A DNA stretch of 64,000 nt, from positions 39,293-103,292 of IMG/VR virus record IMGVR_UViG_3300017788_001394; one strand, written 5' to 3'. The stretch comes from a virus. The notes beneath the pieces are model-generated. The model was given only the letters and a program-made list of their open reading frames with translations, searched no databases and was not told the origin of the DNA. This document shows, one piece after another, positions 1 through 7,500 of this stretch. A program made the translations under genes and the position numbers. Within the stretch, counting starts at the first letter, position 1, and every line of letters begins with the position of its first letter.

Positions 1-942
1 TAATCCGTGAATCTTAGCATTAATAGCATCTTTGCCGCCTGCGAAATCTATAAATTTCCATATCTGTTCTGTCTTAGGATCTTTGTTCCACCACTTGTAC
101 ATACGGCCAGCAGTCCAACAACAGGGCAACGCTACTCCCTCTGCTGTAATAAACAAACTACCTTCGTCTTTAACTTTACAACGAATGGGAGTTTGTTGGT
201 AGTAAGCATCCATACTACCATATTTTATTTCCAACATTGATTGTTTCTTTAATGCACTGTTTACATACTTGTCGTCGGGCTTTTTAAGTTCAGTTGTTTG
301 ATTGCCACGACGATCAATTGCTTGATGTGATTCTTTTTTCTTGCTGTCCTGCGTAATAAATCTTCCGGTTTTTTTAGCAACAAACTTTTCAAAGCCCATT
401 GTTTGTGCTAGTTCTTCTGCTTCGTCTACTTGATGTTGGTTGTGTTCAAATATAAGGAAGTCCCATCGAGCTCTGCCGCCTGCTGCAATAAATGCTTTCA
501 TGTTACGATAAACAGTATCCCAATTAACACCTTGACGATATAAATGATTTGTATCACGTAGCCCATCTACACTAAAAATAACTGTGCCTGCTCTTCCAAG
601 TACAGCGGCAAGTTCTTGCCACCATTCAGTATCACGAGCACCTGCGTTAGTATTCATGCTTAACCACATGTTAGGGTTATGTTCTCTAAAGTATTTAAAT
701 ATTTCAAGTGTATCTCGTGCAATAATAGGATCACCTAAATTGCCACACATATACATTGTTTTAAGTTGACCGATAAACTCTGGCTCAAATATACGTTTAC
801 AATCTTCAAGTGTTAGCTCGCTTAAATCGATATGAGGATTTAATGCGCCGCCGTTTTGATTGCGGTCACACATTGGACAACTGGCTTGACAGTTTTGTGT
901 TACTTCTAAGTGTATGGTTTTTATGTTTTCGAAAGTGTACAT
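1..942 (-). CDS. Radical SAM/SPASM-like protein, C-terminus cut by window edge
   Basis: An open frame starts at ATG 942 and runs 314 codons to the window edge without a stop. The N-terminus carries the radical SAM CX3CX2C motif (C18, C22, C25, in NCQASCPMC), which ligates the [4Fe-4S] cluster that cleaves S-adenosylmethionine. Later come a GNLGDP stretch, an SVDG motif typical of the barrel, and near residue 270 a PCCW motif resembling a C-terminal SPASM-type auxiliary cluster site. Its architecture (radical SAM first, auxiliary cysteines last) matches the gene at 12470-13372 and differs from the eight twitch-first enzymes further on. The substrate is unknown. It diverges from the late operon that begins at 1001. 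Confidence 0.85.
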   Translation of the reverse strand, partial: MYTFENIKTIHLEVTQNCQASCPMCDRNQNGGALNPHIDLSELTLEDCKRIFEPEFIGQLKTMYMCGNLGDPIIARDTLEIFKYFREHNPNMWLSMNTNAGARDTEWWQELAAVLGRAGTVIFSVDGLRDTNHLYRQGVNWDTVYRNMKAFIAAGGRARWDFLIFEHNQHQVDEAEELAQTMGFEKFVAKKTGRFITQDSKKKESHQAIDRRGNQTTELKKPDDKYVNSALKKQSMLEIKYGSMDAYYQQTPIRCKVKDEGSLFITAEGVALPCCWTAGRMYKWWNKDPKTEQIWKFIDFAGGKDAINAKIHGL

Positions 943-967
943 TCAAATATATCTACTTTTGTGTTTC

Positions 968-975
968 TATAAATA
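968..975 (+). promoter_or_regulatory. T4-type late promoter box TATAAATA
   Basis: An exact TATAAATA lies 25 bases before ATG 1001, followed by an AAGG ribosome-binding site at 991-994. This is the classical -10 box read by gp55-type late sigma factors, and such a factor is encoded at 62937-63812. It probably drives the 1001-2979 operon. Confidence 0.65.
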
Positions 976-1000
976 CTTATCTAAATTATAAAGGTACTTA

Positions 1001-1330
1001 ATGAATTATTATCACATCTGGGCCGATCCTAAGGAAGGCGTCGAGGCTAAAGATTTTGCAGTAAAAATGCGTAAGTTCTTGGATCAATTGGTTTCGATGG
1101 GTCGTATGCATTCTTATAAATTAACTAGGATGAAATTGGGATTCAGGAGCATTGACTTACCAGAATTTCATGTTATAATGGAATTTAAAAATATGCAACA
1201 GTTAGATGACGCAATGACTTCTGTATTAGAAGATGAACAAAACATCGAGTCTGTTCATGTTGCATTTAATCAATTGGTGGATAGCGAAACTATACATCAC
1301 GCATTATACAGGGATTATCCAGATGAGTAA
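1001..1330 (+). CDS. DUF6614-like small protein
   Basis: A 109-residue protein with no signal peptide or membrane segment. The pattern MNYYHIWADPKEG, then KLTRMKLGF and LPEFHVIMEF, resembles the short DUF6614 proteins that I recall from alphaproteobacteria, whose function is not known. An AAGG Shine-Dalgarno sequence precedes ATG 1001 and a TATAAATA late box sits just upstream, so this is the first gene of a late operon. Its last eight bases overlap the start of the amidinotransferase-like gene, which suggests translational coupling and perhaps a shared pathway. The family call is from memory of the pattern, so it is moderate. Confidence 0.6.
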   Translation: MNYYHIWADPKEGVEAKDFAVKMRKFLDQLVSMGRMHSYKLTRMKLGFRSIDLPEFHVIMEFKNMQQLDDAMTSVLEDEQNIESVHVAFNQLVDSETIHHALYRDYPDE

Positions 1331-2507
1331 AGTAAATAGTTGGGATGAATTTCAACCATTGGAAGAATTGTTAGTAGGAAGTGTATACAACAGCGAATTC
1401 TTCAATGAAGTTAAAAATCCAAAAATACGCAGTGCATTAAAAAAGATCATTGACGAAACACAAGAAGATCTTGAATACTTCAAAACTCAAATGCAAAGTC
1501 ATGGCATTAAGGTGTATCAGCCTAGTCCTACAGAACTAGGATACAAGTCTAGTATCATGGACTACGTGAACGAAAACGGAGAGCTTGGATATAAAAGAAA
1601 CGTAGGCGGATCGTTTTTTACCACTGGTGTTAGTGCAAGTTTAATTCCAAACCCGCCGCTACAGCCAAGAGATGATAGTATTGTAATGGGTAACAAGATA
1701 CTAGTCACCGACCCCAACACATATGCTATTAAGGCGCTGTTGCCGAAATTTGAGGAATGGTTCGGTAAGGAAAATATCGACACTTCAATGAAGAAAGAAA
1801 ATGTTCAGTTACCAAGAAGCGAAAAGAATCTTAAAAACTACTTGACCAGAAACAATATTGCTGTAACTGATGAGAATCTCGAAGCTGCTAAAAAGATAGA
1901 AACATTGGGCGGATTTTGCAGTCCAACACTAACTAGGATTGGCAAAACCTGTTTAGTAGATACATGGCAAGTACCTACAGTAGTAGAAGATTTCTTAAGT
2001 GTAAAAGTTCCAGAGTTTGATTACCGCAAGATTACAATCGGCGGTCATAATGATAGTATTTTTAGCGTGATTAAGCCAGGTGTATTGGTAGCAACAAGAG
2101 AACTAGAACCTTACAAGCATATTTTTGAAGGCTGGGATATTATTTGGTTTGATGATCCAAATTGGAGTCATGTTAGACACTGGCTGGATCTACGTGCTAA
2201 GAATCGTGGCAAGTGGTGGGTCCCTGGCGAAGAACAAAACGACGAGTTTACTTCGTTTGTTGAAACATTCCTTAGTAACTGGACTGGTATGGCCGAAGAA
2301 ACTATATTTGATGTTAACTGTTTGGTTATCGACGATCAACACGTTGTTGTTAATAGCGAAAATCCTTATCTGATTGAAAACCTAGAAAAGCATAACATGA
2401 CGCCTGTTATTTGCCCACTGAGACATAGCTTCTTTTGGGATGGCGGATGGCATTGCTTGACACTTGATATTAAACGCAGAGGTGGACAAATTGACTACGG
2501 AATTTGA
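1323..2507 (+). CDS. Amidinotransferase-like enzyme (glycine amidinotransferase/ADI superfamily)
   Basis: The protein is 394 residues from ATG 1323, inside the end of the previous gene; the frame is open further upstream, but the coupled ATG is the natural start. Conserved features of the guanidino-group-modifying superfamily are visible: GGHNDSIFSV with a likely catalytic His at 242, and GGWHCLTLDIKRRG near the C-terminus with a likely nucleophilic Cys at 378. The latter closely matches the GGFHCWTCDVRRRG motif of glycine amidinotransferases. Such enzymes transfer an amidino group from arginine to an amine, or hydrolyse guanidines. The amine acceptor cannot be read from sequence. It is co-transcribed with a DUF6614-like protein and an unknown protein from a late promoter. 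Confidence 0.82.
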   Translation: MSKVNSWDEFQPLEELLVGSVYNSEFFNEVKNPKIRSALKKIIDETQEDLEYFKTQMQSHGIKVYQPSPTELGYKSSIMDYVNENGELGYKRNVGGSFFTTGVSASLIPNPPLQPRDDSIVMGNKILVTDPNTYAIKALLPKFEEWFGKENIDTSMKKENVQLPRSEKNLKNYLTRNNIAVTDENLEAAKKIETLGGFCSPTLTRIGKTCLVDTWQVPTVVEDFLSVKVPEFDYRKITIGGHNDSIFSVIKPGVLVATRELEPYKHIFEGWDIIWFDDPNWSHVRHWLDLRAKNRGKWWVPGEEQNDEFTSFVETFLSNWTGMAEETIFDVNCLVIDDQHVVVNSENPYLIENLEKHNMTPVICPLRHSFFWDGGWHCLTLDIKRRGGQIDYGI

Positions 2508-2979
2508 AGCATATATGAAAGAATGGATTTTAAACGATCTTTCATCTCCTGTTGCTGCATTAAATAATTTTTCAAAATGCCCGTATGCTAAAACAGCATT
2601 TTTAGAAAACAAGGTGCGGTTCGTGGACGGTAGCGCAAACTTATATGCTGTAGTGGAGAAAGTTGTAGCACACTGGGATGACCAGCTTACAGAAGTTGTT
2701 GTTATACACCTGGGTGATAGTATATCATCTGATGATATAGAAACAACAGTAAACGCATTAAATCAACAGTATATGCCCGAAGATTTTATTTTCCTTGACG
2801 ACCATGTGGAAAACGAAGAACGTATGCATGACGTTGTTTTCAACAATGGAAAGTATAATGTTCTGTTTTTACAACAGAAAAGCAAACTAGATTTAGCAGC
2901 CAAAAAATTAGAAAAGCTAGGCTATTATAAGAATTGGACTAAAGAGTACTACGACGAAGTTGTAAGTTGGCGATCATAA
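2491..2979 (+). CDS. Unknown protein, DUF1415-like N-terminal motif
   Basis: The reading frame overlaps the end of the amidinotransferase-like gene. The start is uncertain. TTG 2491, preceded by AGAGGTGG, gives about 162 residues and keeps the conserved-looking FEAYMKEW segment; TTG 2464, GTG 2482 and ATG 2515 are alternatives. The segment LNNFSKCPYAKTAF recalls the LNLCPFAK motif of DUF1415 proteins, but the rest is not recognisable. The C-terminal half contains a hydrophobic strand (EVVVIHLGD) and NNGKYNVLFLQQ. It is the third gene of the late operon and overlaps the convergent acetyltransferase-like gene by six bases. No function is assigned. Confidence 0.6.
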   Translation: MTTEFEAYMKEWILNDLSSPVAALNNFSKCPYAKTAFLENKVRFVDGSANLYAVVEKVVAHWDDQLTEVVVIHLGDSISSDDIETTVNALNQQYMPEDFIFLDDHVENEERMHDVVFNNGKYNVLFLQQKSKLDLAAKKLEKLGYYKNWTKEYYDEVVSWRS

Positions 2980-3402
2980 CGGTCCTAACAATTCAAAGCC
3001 ATCTATTTTACTTTTATATTCGTCGGCGCCTCCTAAGTATAGATACTTAAACCCTAGTTCTTTATAATAAGCACATTCGATTTTTAAACTACTGATGCCT
3101 AGTCTTAATTTAGGATTTTTATAATCCCATGCAAACTGTATTGCTTCTACATTTTCGTTATCATATCGTCTTAATATACTAAATCCTACTAATTGATCGT
3201 TATCATAATATCCGATAATATCATTGTTTTTATCTGTAAACTCGCTATCAAATATAGGCATTACACTTCTAAATTTTTTATAGTTACAGTATTCTCTATA
3301 TAAGTTTTGTAACTCGCTAATTTCAAAATCTTGTATAGTTAATAAGCTATAATTGCCTAGTTTATTGTAATTGGTTTTACTTAAATCAATTCTCGCATAC
3401 AT
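2974..3402 (-). CDS. GNAT-like acyl/aminoacyl-transferase (ATE C-terminal-like)
   Basis: A 142-residue protein. The stretch NDQLVGFSILRRYD followed by FAWDYKNPKLRLGISSLKIE and LGFKYLYLGG has the strand-helix order of the GNAT fold. It resembles the C-terminal domain of arginyl/leucyl-tRNA-protein transferases, where a similar LGxxxLxxEIxxAKxLGxxYLYLGY pattern occurs. At 142 residues it is about half the length of a full ATE protein and lacks the N-terminal cysteine-containing domain, so a simple N-acyltransferase is as likely. It is convergent with the late operon. Acceptor and donor are unknown. Confidence 0.55.
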   Translation of the reverse strand: MYARIDLSKTNYNKLGNYSLLTIQDFEISELQNLYREYCNYKKFRSVMPIFDSEFTDKNNDIIGYYDNDQLVGFSILRRYDNENVEAIQFAWDYKNPKLRLGISSLKIECAYYKELGFKYLYLGGADEYKSKIDGFELLGPL

Positions 3403-3438
3403 ATCTATTCCAATGATAGTTTCATACTTTTAATAAAA

Positions 3439-4080
3439 TCATTTATTTTCATCCGTATTGTTGTCTGGAGGTGTCAATAGTGCGGTAAGATGGTCATCCA
3501 GCCACCATCGATCTGCAGGTTGTATGTATTTTTCATTGGCATCTTGCTTTAAAATTTCTTCAATTTGAGGATCGTCCCATGCTATCGGAAAATCCAGCCA
3601 ATGTGACAAACTTTTCACGTATTGCTGCTTATAAAGATACAATAATTCCTGACTGATATAAAACGGAGGTATTTTTATATTTTTTAAAAGCTGTGGCATG
3701 TTGCCCCAAGTAGGACCGCCACGAAGTCGTGTTTGTTGATGTGTTAATATATTTTTATCCCTACCAATAACCACCAGTTGTGTATCGATACCGACATCCT
3801 CTAATTTATTTATAAAATCAAATACAGGCGGTACTTTAGGCAACCAGTTTTCGATATAAGGATTCGAAATACTTGTTACAGCGTATTGTTTACCTCCCAT
3901 TATGTTAACATCAATTTTATCTATATTATTCCAGTAATAGTTAAACGGTTCTTTATAATGTGGTATAAAATAACCGTCGGGTTTAAGTGCATCTTTCCAC
4001 CCATGCACATCTTTATGTAAACTAAAAATTTTACCAAATAAATGATTCCCAGATCCTTGTGGACCTACTAATACAATCAT
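3439..4080 (-). CDS. P-loop sulfotransferase-like protein
   Basis: The protein is 213 residues from ATG 4080, with AAAGGA upstream; the TTG two codons earlier is less likely. The N-terminus MIVLVGPQGSGNHLFGKIF is a P-loop of the kind found in sulfotransferase-like and related nucleotide-binding proteins. A second strand, TQLVVIGRDKNILTHQQTRLRGG, could carry the 3'-phosphate-binding residues of a PAPS-dependent enzyme. Similar small sulfotransferase-like proteins are common in marine T4-like phages, where acceptors are usually not known. It lies downstream of the symporter gene, from which it is separated by a strong terminator at 4108-4143, so it probably has its own weak transcription or relies on readthrough. 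Confidence 0.55.
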   Translation of the reverse strand: MIVLVGPQGSGNHLFGKIFSLHKDVHGWKDALKPDGYFIPHYKEPFNYYWNNIDKIDVNIMGGKQYAVTSISNPYIENWLPKVPPVFDFINKLEDVGIDTQLVVIGRDKNILTHQQTRLRGGPTWGNMPQLLKNIKIPPFYISQELLYLYKQQYVKSLSHWLDFPIAWDDPQIEEILKQDANEKYIQPADRWWLDDHLTALLTPPDNNTDENK

Positions 4081-4107
4081 CTTCAATTTTCGATTCCTTT
4101 GAAAATT

Positions 4108-4143
4108 AAAATACGGCTACATATCATTATGCAGCCGTATTTT
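4108..4143 (-). terminator. Rho-independent terminator after the symporter gene
   Basis: Arms 4108-4122 and 4129-4143 pair over 15 bases (AAAATACGGCT with AGCCGTATTTT, one A-C mismatch) around a six-base loop. On the minus strand the stem ends in a T run (GTATTTTAATTTTC), immediately after the symporter stop. The symmetric A/T flanks mean it could work in both directions. Confidence 0.8.
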
Positions 4144-4159
4144 TAATATAACAATTACT

Positions 4160-5638
4160 TTACTGTGAATTTGAAATTAATTCAGTGGTTTTGCTTTTGT
4201 TAACAGCCGTAATCAGACTAGCTAGTATACCTGATCCGAAGATTGCTATTAGTGTTCCTGCCATAGTAAATGCAGCACCACCACCAAACTGTTGACCATA
4301 TACAAACATTGGGAAACCTATAATGAATGCAATCACAATGCCCCAAAACATACCATGCTCGCTAATCAACTCAGGCTTCCATAGATGTAACATCATTGGC
4401 CACCATACTGTTGCTCTCATCACACCAAAGAACAAGAAAATTGTCAACAGTGTCATTCCGGGCCAGTTTGCGATTACAAGAGCCATAGTAGCTAGTGCTA
4501 GCATACCACCTCTTGACCATTTGATATTAGCTGCTTCGCTGCTGTCGTTACTAAACTTGTTTTTGATGTCATGTCCTACTAGTGATGCAGCACTATTAAG
4601 TTGACTGTCTAATACTGCAACAAGTCCTGCAAGCAACATGAACAACACAATAAGCACTGTCCAGCTTGGCAAGAAGCTACCGATGGTAATAACTGTAGTC
4701 ATACCTACCAGTTCTTTTGGAATTTCTAAGCCAGCGCCTGCAGCAACAAATCCAAGTGAACCGATCATCAAAGGTACAAATACGAAGATAAATGCGCCGC
4801 CGATGAATGCATGTTTGATGCGATCTTGCTTAATAGCAAACGCTCTCTGGTAGAATCCGTTATCGCCCCATGGTGCACCAAGGTGTCCAAGTGCAGTACT
4901 CATACCTACTGCCATAAACACACCAAGCGCAAAATCGTTAACTAGGCTTGCACCATTGCCGGTTATACCGCCAAATCCAGTTGTTAGTATTGCACTACCA
5001 CCTGCTGCACTCCATGCCCATGGAATAACAACTATTATACCTGCCCACAATACTACGATTTTAAAAATTTCAGTAATAACGGACGCTTTTAATCCGCCAC
5101 GCAGTGCATATAGCAGTGCGATGCCTGCAAGTGCAATTGTTACAAAGTGATAGTTGATGCCAGTGATGGTTTGAACTGCCTGCGAGCCTGCAAGTGCGTT
5201 GATTGCAAATGCACAGCTAGCTAACATCCAAAGTTCTAACAAGAAGATATTTTGCACACGGCTGCTAAACTTTTCTTTAATATAGCCTGGTAACGTAAAG
5301 CCCATCGGCTGACTTGCTCTAATTTTATGAACAAATAATCCAAATATAATTAAACTTAAGAAGTTACCTATAGTAAACCAAAATAGCCCAGCAATGCCAT
5401 TCATGTATGCCATTTGAGCTGAAATAAACAGTGCTGGTGCCCATGCCCATGCTGCTGCAGTACTCATTGCCCCTGCTAATCCGCCGATTTCACGACGTGC
5501 TACTAAGAAGCTTGTTTTGTTGTCCGCATAGCCTTTAACATACCAAGCAGTTAATGCAAAGACTATTAAACCATACAGTCCTACTAATAACCATCCGGTG
5601 GTTTGGTCGAATAGCGGAAATAATGTTGTTAAATCCAT
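4160..5638 (-). CDS. Sodium:solute symporter (SSS family)
   Basis: The protein is 492 residues, the full length of the SSS (SLC5-type) family, with about 13 hydrophobic helices and no disruption. Family landmarks are present: RGGLKASVITEIFK after the fifth or sixth helix, WGDNGFYQRAFA (the DxxxxQR signature), and AVLDSQLNSAASLVGHDI, the helix bearing Na+-site serines. It would couple inward Na+ flux to uptake of an organic solute across the host inner membrane. The substrate cannot be called; family members carry urea, proline, acetate, sugars and others. TAAAGGAG precedes the ATG, and the gene starts two bases after the 5640-6377 gene, so the two form one transcript ending at the 4108 terminator. 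A complete transporter is unusual cargo for a phage. Confidence 0.9.
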   Translation of the reverse strand: MDLTTLFPLFDQTTGWLLVGLYGLIVFALTAWYVKGYADNKTSFLVARREIGGLAGAMSTAAAWAWAPALFISAQMAYMNGIAGLFWFTIGNFLSLIIFGLFVHKIRASQPMGFTLPGYIKEKFSSRVQNIFLLELWMLASCAFAINALAGSQAVQTITGINYHFVTIALAGIALLYALRGGLKASVITEIFKIVVLWAGIIVVIPWAWSAAGGSAILTTGFGGITGNGASLVNDFALGVFMAVGMSTALGHLGAPWGDNGFYQRAFAIKQDRIKHAFIGGAFIFVFVPLMIGSLGFVAAGAGLEIPKELVGMTTVITIGSFLPSWTVLIVLFMLLAGLVAVLDSQLNSAASLVGHDIKNKFSNDSSEAANIKWSRGGMLALATMALVIANWPGMTLLTIFLFFGVMRATVWWPMMLHLWKPELISEHGMFWGIVIAFIIGFPMFVYGQQFGGGAAFTMAGTLIAIFGSGILASLITAVNKSKTTELISNSQ

Positions 5639-5639
5639 T

Positions 5640-6377
5640 TTATTCTCCTTTAATGTATCTATATACTACTCGTTCGGCCGGTGTAGTTACATCGCCAAAC
5701 TCCACTCTTTTTAACTGCTCGTAGTAAGGCTGTTGAAGTGTTTTTCTATATTCGAATACTTCATCAAACAATTCATAATCACAAACTTCCCAAGAAAGAA
5801 AATTAGAAATTTTATCAAAAAACTCTGTTGGTTTAGAATGATTAACATCGTACATGTTAACACGTAACAGGTTTGCATTGTTGTATTCTTTATTAAACGA
5901 CCCCGCTGCAATATCTGCTCTGAGCCTGACGAGCAAGTCGTCTTCATCTGTAGCTTCTATCATCCCATACCAACGTGCTTGATCCATTGTTGGTTCATTG
6001 CGAAGGTATCGCATCAGATGTTCTTCTACTGTAGTGCATTCTAGTAAAATCATCTTATCGTTATTTTGTAAATTACCAATGGCAGTTTCTATACTAGGGT
6101 TTAGTTTTTCTCTAACACCTACAGGCCAGCCTGCGTATATGTTATAGCCCCACAGCTTTTCTTTTGATCTTGACAAATCCATCATTGCAATAAAATTGTC
6201 ATTGTTTTGTATTTTACAGTAAGTAACGTATTTGTGCCCACTACCGTCTGGTAGCAAAGGATTATCAGTAACTACTGGTTGATGCTTTTTGCGTTCCGCA
6301 CTAAATCTATCAACTACCCAACTTAAAAAACTGCCATATGCACCAGGTTGATATGCAAGGCAAATTAATTGTGTCAT
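5640..6377 (-). CDS. Unknown phage protein, possible P-loop/sulfotransferase-like fold
   Basis: A 245-residue soluble protein starting at ATG 6377 with CAGGAGA upstream. The N-terminus MTQLICLAYQPGAYGSFLSW has a strand, then a glycine-rich loop followed by GSFLSW, recalling the 5'-phosphosulfate-binding loop of sulfotransferase-like proteins, but without a clear lysine. No catalytic set is visible in the remainder. It sits immediately upstream of the symporter (two-base gap) and downstream of a terminator at 6405-6433, so it opens a two-gene unit with the transporter. The link may be functional or only positional. Confidence 0.5.
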   Translation of the reverse strand: MTQLICLAYQPGAYGSFLSWVVDRFSAERKKHQPVVTDNPLLPDGSGHKYVTYCKIQNNDNFIAMMDLSRSKEKLWGYNIYAGWPVGVREKLNPSIETAIGNLQNNDKMILLECTTVEEHLMRYLRNEPTMDQARWYGMIEATDEDDLLVRLRADIAAGSFNKEYNNANLLRVNMYDVNHSKPTEFFDKISNFLSWEVCDYELFDEVFEYRKTLQQPYYEQLKRVEFGDVTTPAERVVYRYIKGE

Positions 6378-6404
6378 TTTAAATATTTCTCCTGTATGTC
6401 ATTG

Positions 6405-6433
6405 AAAAACCCCTGCCAGATTAATAGCAGAGG
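6405..6433 (-). terminator. Rho-independent terminator after the 6534-7211 gene
   Basis: On the minus strand CCTCTGC (6433-6427) pairs with GCAGGGG (6416-6410) around a ten-base loop and is followed directly by TTTTT (6409-6405). It ends transcription of the methyltransferase unit before the 6377 start. A weaker hairpin (AACAACG/CGTTGTT arms, 6467-6496) lies upstream of it. Confidence 0.75.
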
Positions 6434-6533
6434 CTAAAGTTATACTACCATTTTATTTGATAGAGAAACAACGAACTTACTGTTAGTAGCGTTGTTGCTT
6501 CTGTGTTAATTATATAGTGTTTTATTTATTTGG

Positions 6534-7211
6534 TTATTTTTTCGACCAGACAAAATACAACCGATTGTTATGATCGTGTTTAATGTCAATGACATCAACG
6601 CCAAAGTAGTCTGCACAGTTAATAATAAAGTTACTATTCCACGAGTAAAAACTAATCCATCGGCTTTCGGGTGGAGTATGCTGTACACCGGGATTTACTC
6701 TGAAAAATAGCTTTCCTTTAGATGCAGTTAACGATACTGCTTTTTCTAGTTCAGTAAAGATTTTATCAGTGCTACCAAAGTTAATACTACCTAGTGCTAA
6801 TACAACATCGTATTGTTGACTAGTTGTATAATCAGCAATTTTACACTGTATGTCGGCATGACTGTTGTAAGGATCTAAGCCTGTCAGGTTATTAATTTTA
6901 CCTTTGAATTCGTTGTAACCACAACCAATGTCAAGCACCGAGCGTGGTTTTAATGAATTGACTTCTTCAATTAGCTTTAATCCGCTATACTTAAACTTCT
7001 TCATTTCAGGTTGCCATACTTCACTAAAGTATCGACCTAATACTTTGTCGTCGATTTTTTCTACCAACTCGCCTATGTTGCTAAAACTTACATTGTCGAC
7101 CCATATATCAAACGTTCCGACGATTGCTTGCTGCAACTTTGCAGGATGTCTGAGCAACTGAGGGTTAGTTTGCAGCATGTGTTCTACTGCTTCGAGGATT
7201 TTATGATTCAT
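6534..7211 (-). CDS. Class I SAM-dependent methyltransferase
   Basis: A 225-residue protein. SVLDIGCGYNEFKG (about residues 91-104) is motif I, the SAM-binding glycine loop; LTGLDPYNSHAD follows as the acidic motif II, and YDVVLALGSINFGS is the post-II/motif IV region. This is a Rossmann-fold methyltransferase of near-standard length with an N-terminal helical segment of about 85 residues. The acceptor is unknown. A sigma70-like promoter (7249-7276) lies upstream and a terminator (6405-6433) downstream, so the gene looks like a single-gene transcription unit, perhaps early. Confidence 0.75.
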   Translation of the reverse strand: MNHKILEAVEHMLQTNPQLLRHPAKLQQAIVGTFDIWVDNVSFSNIGELVEKIDDKVLGRYFSEVWQPEMKKFKYSGLKLIEEVNSLKPRSVLDIGCGYNEFKGKINNLTGLDPYNSHADIQCKIADYTTSQQYDVVLALGSINFGSTDKIFTELEKAVSLTASKGKLFFRVNPGVQHTPPESRWISFYSWNSNFIINCADYFGVDVIDIKHDHNNRLYFVWSKK

Positions 7212-7248
7212 TTACTAATATTTCTCACATTTCAGACATATTAAAATG

Positions 7249-7276
7249 ATTATAATATTATTATAATCGTTGTCAA
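7249..7276 (-). promoter_or_regulatory. Sigma70-like promoter overlapping a palindrome
   Basis: On the minus strand, TTGACA (7276-7271), a 16-base spacer and TATAAT (7254-7249) match both consensus hexamers exactly. The -10 lies within a perfect 21-base inverted repeat at 7248-7268 (10-base arms GATTATAATA/TATTATAATC). It reads toward the methyltransferase at 7211 and overlaps the stop codon of the 7273-7500 gene. The palindrome may be an operator, or only a by-product of the AT-rich sequence. Confidence 0.7.
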
Positions 7277-7500
7277 TCATTATTATATAATATTATCACT
7301 GCTTTACCTGGACCTGCCATTGAAGGCAAATCCCCATACTCTGTTACATACCATTCTATTACTGCACGATACCATTTTTGACTGTCATGGTGTGCTAATT
7401 TATTAAAACGGTGTATATTATTGTTTGTTGCTTCTATACAAGATATAGATTTTGCTGCTTCGATTTGCAGTTCACGTAACGATAAACTATTTATATCCAA
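7273..7500 (-). CDS. Small hypothetical protein (75 aa)
   Basis: The protein has 75 residues and overlaps the end of the 7487-8566 gene by 14 bases, a spacing consistent with translational coupling. The sequence is helical and polar at first, with ELQIEAAKSISCIEA and then a WYRAVIEWYVTEYGDLP segment and a hydrophobic C-terminal strand (KAVIILY). I do not recognise a family. Because the frame is tightly packed between neighbours on the same strand and compositionally protein-like, it is probably real. Confidence 0.55.
   Translation of the reverse strand: MDINSLSLRELQIEAAKSISCIEATNNNIHRFNKLAHHDSQKWYRAVIEWYVTEYGDLPSMAGPGKAVIILYNND

Noticed and set aside
1233-1322. Upstream extension of the amidinotransferase frame
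   Set aside because: It lies wholly inside the preceding gene in another frame, and ATG 1323 gives the family-like start with a coupled overlap.
6467-6496. Hairpin AACAACG/CGTTGTT as a second terminator
   Set aside because: It has an internal bulge and no T tract of note; the hairpin at 6405-6433 is the better terminator.
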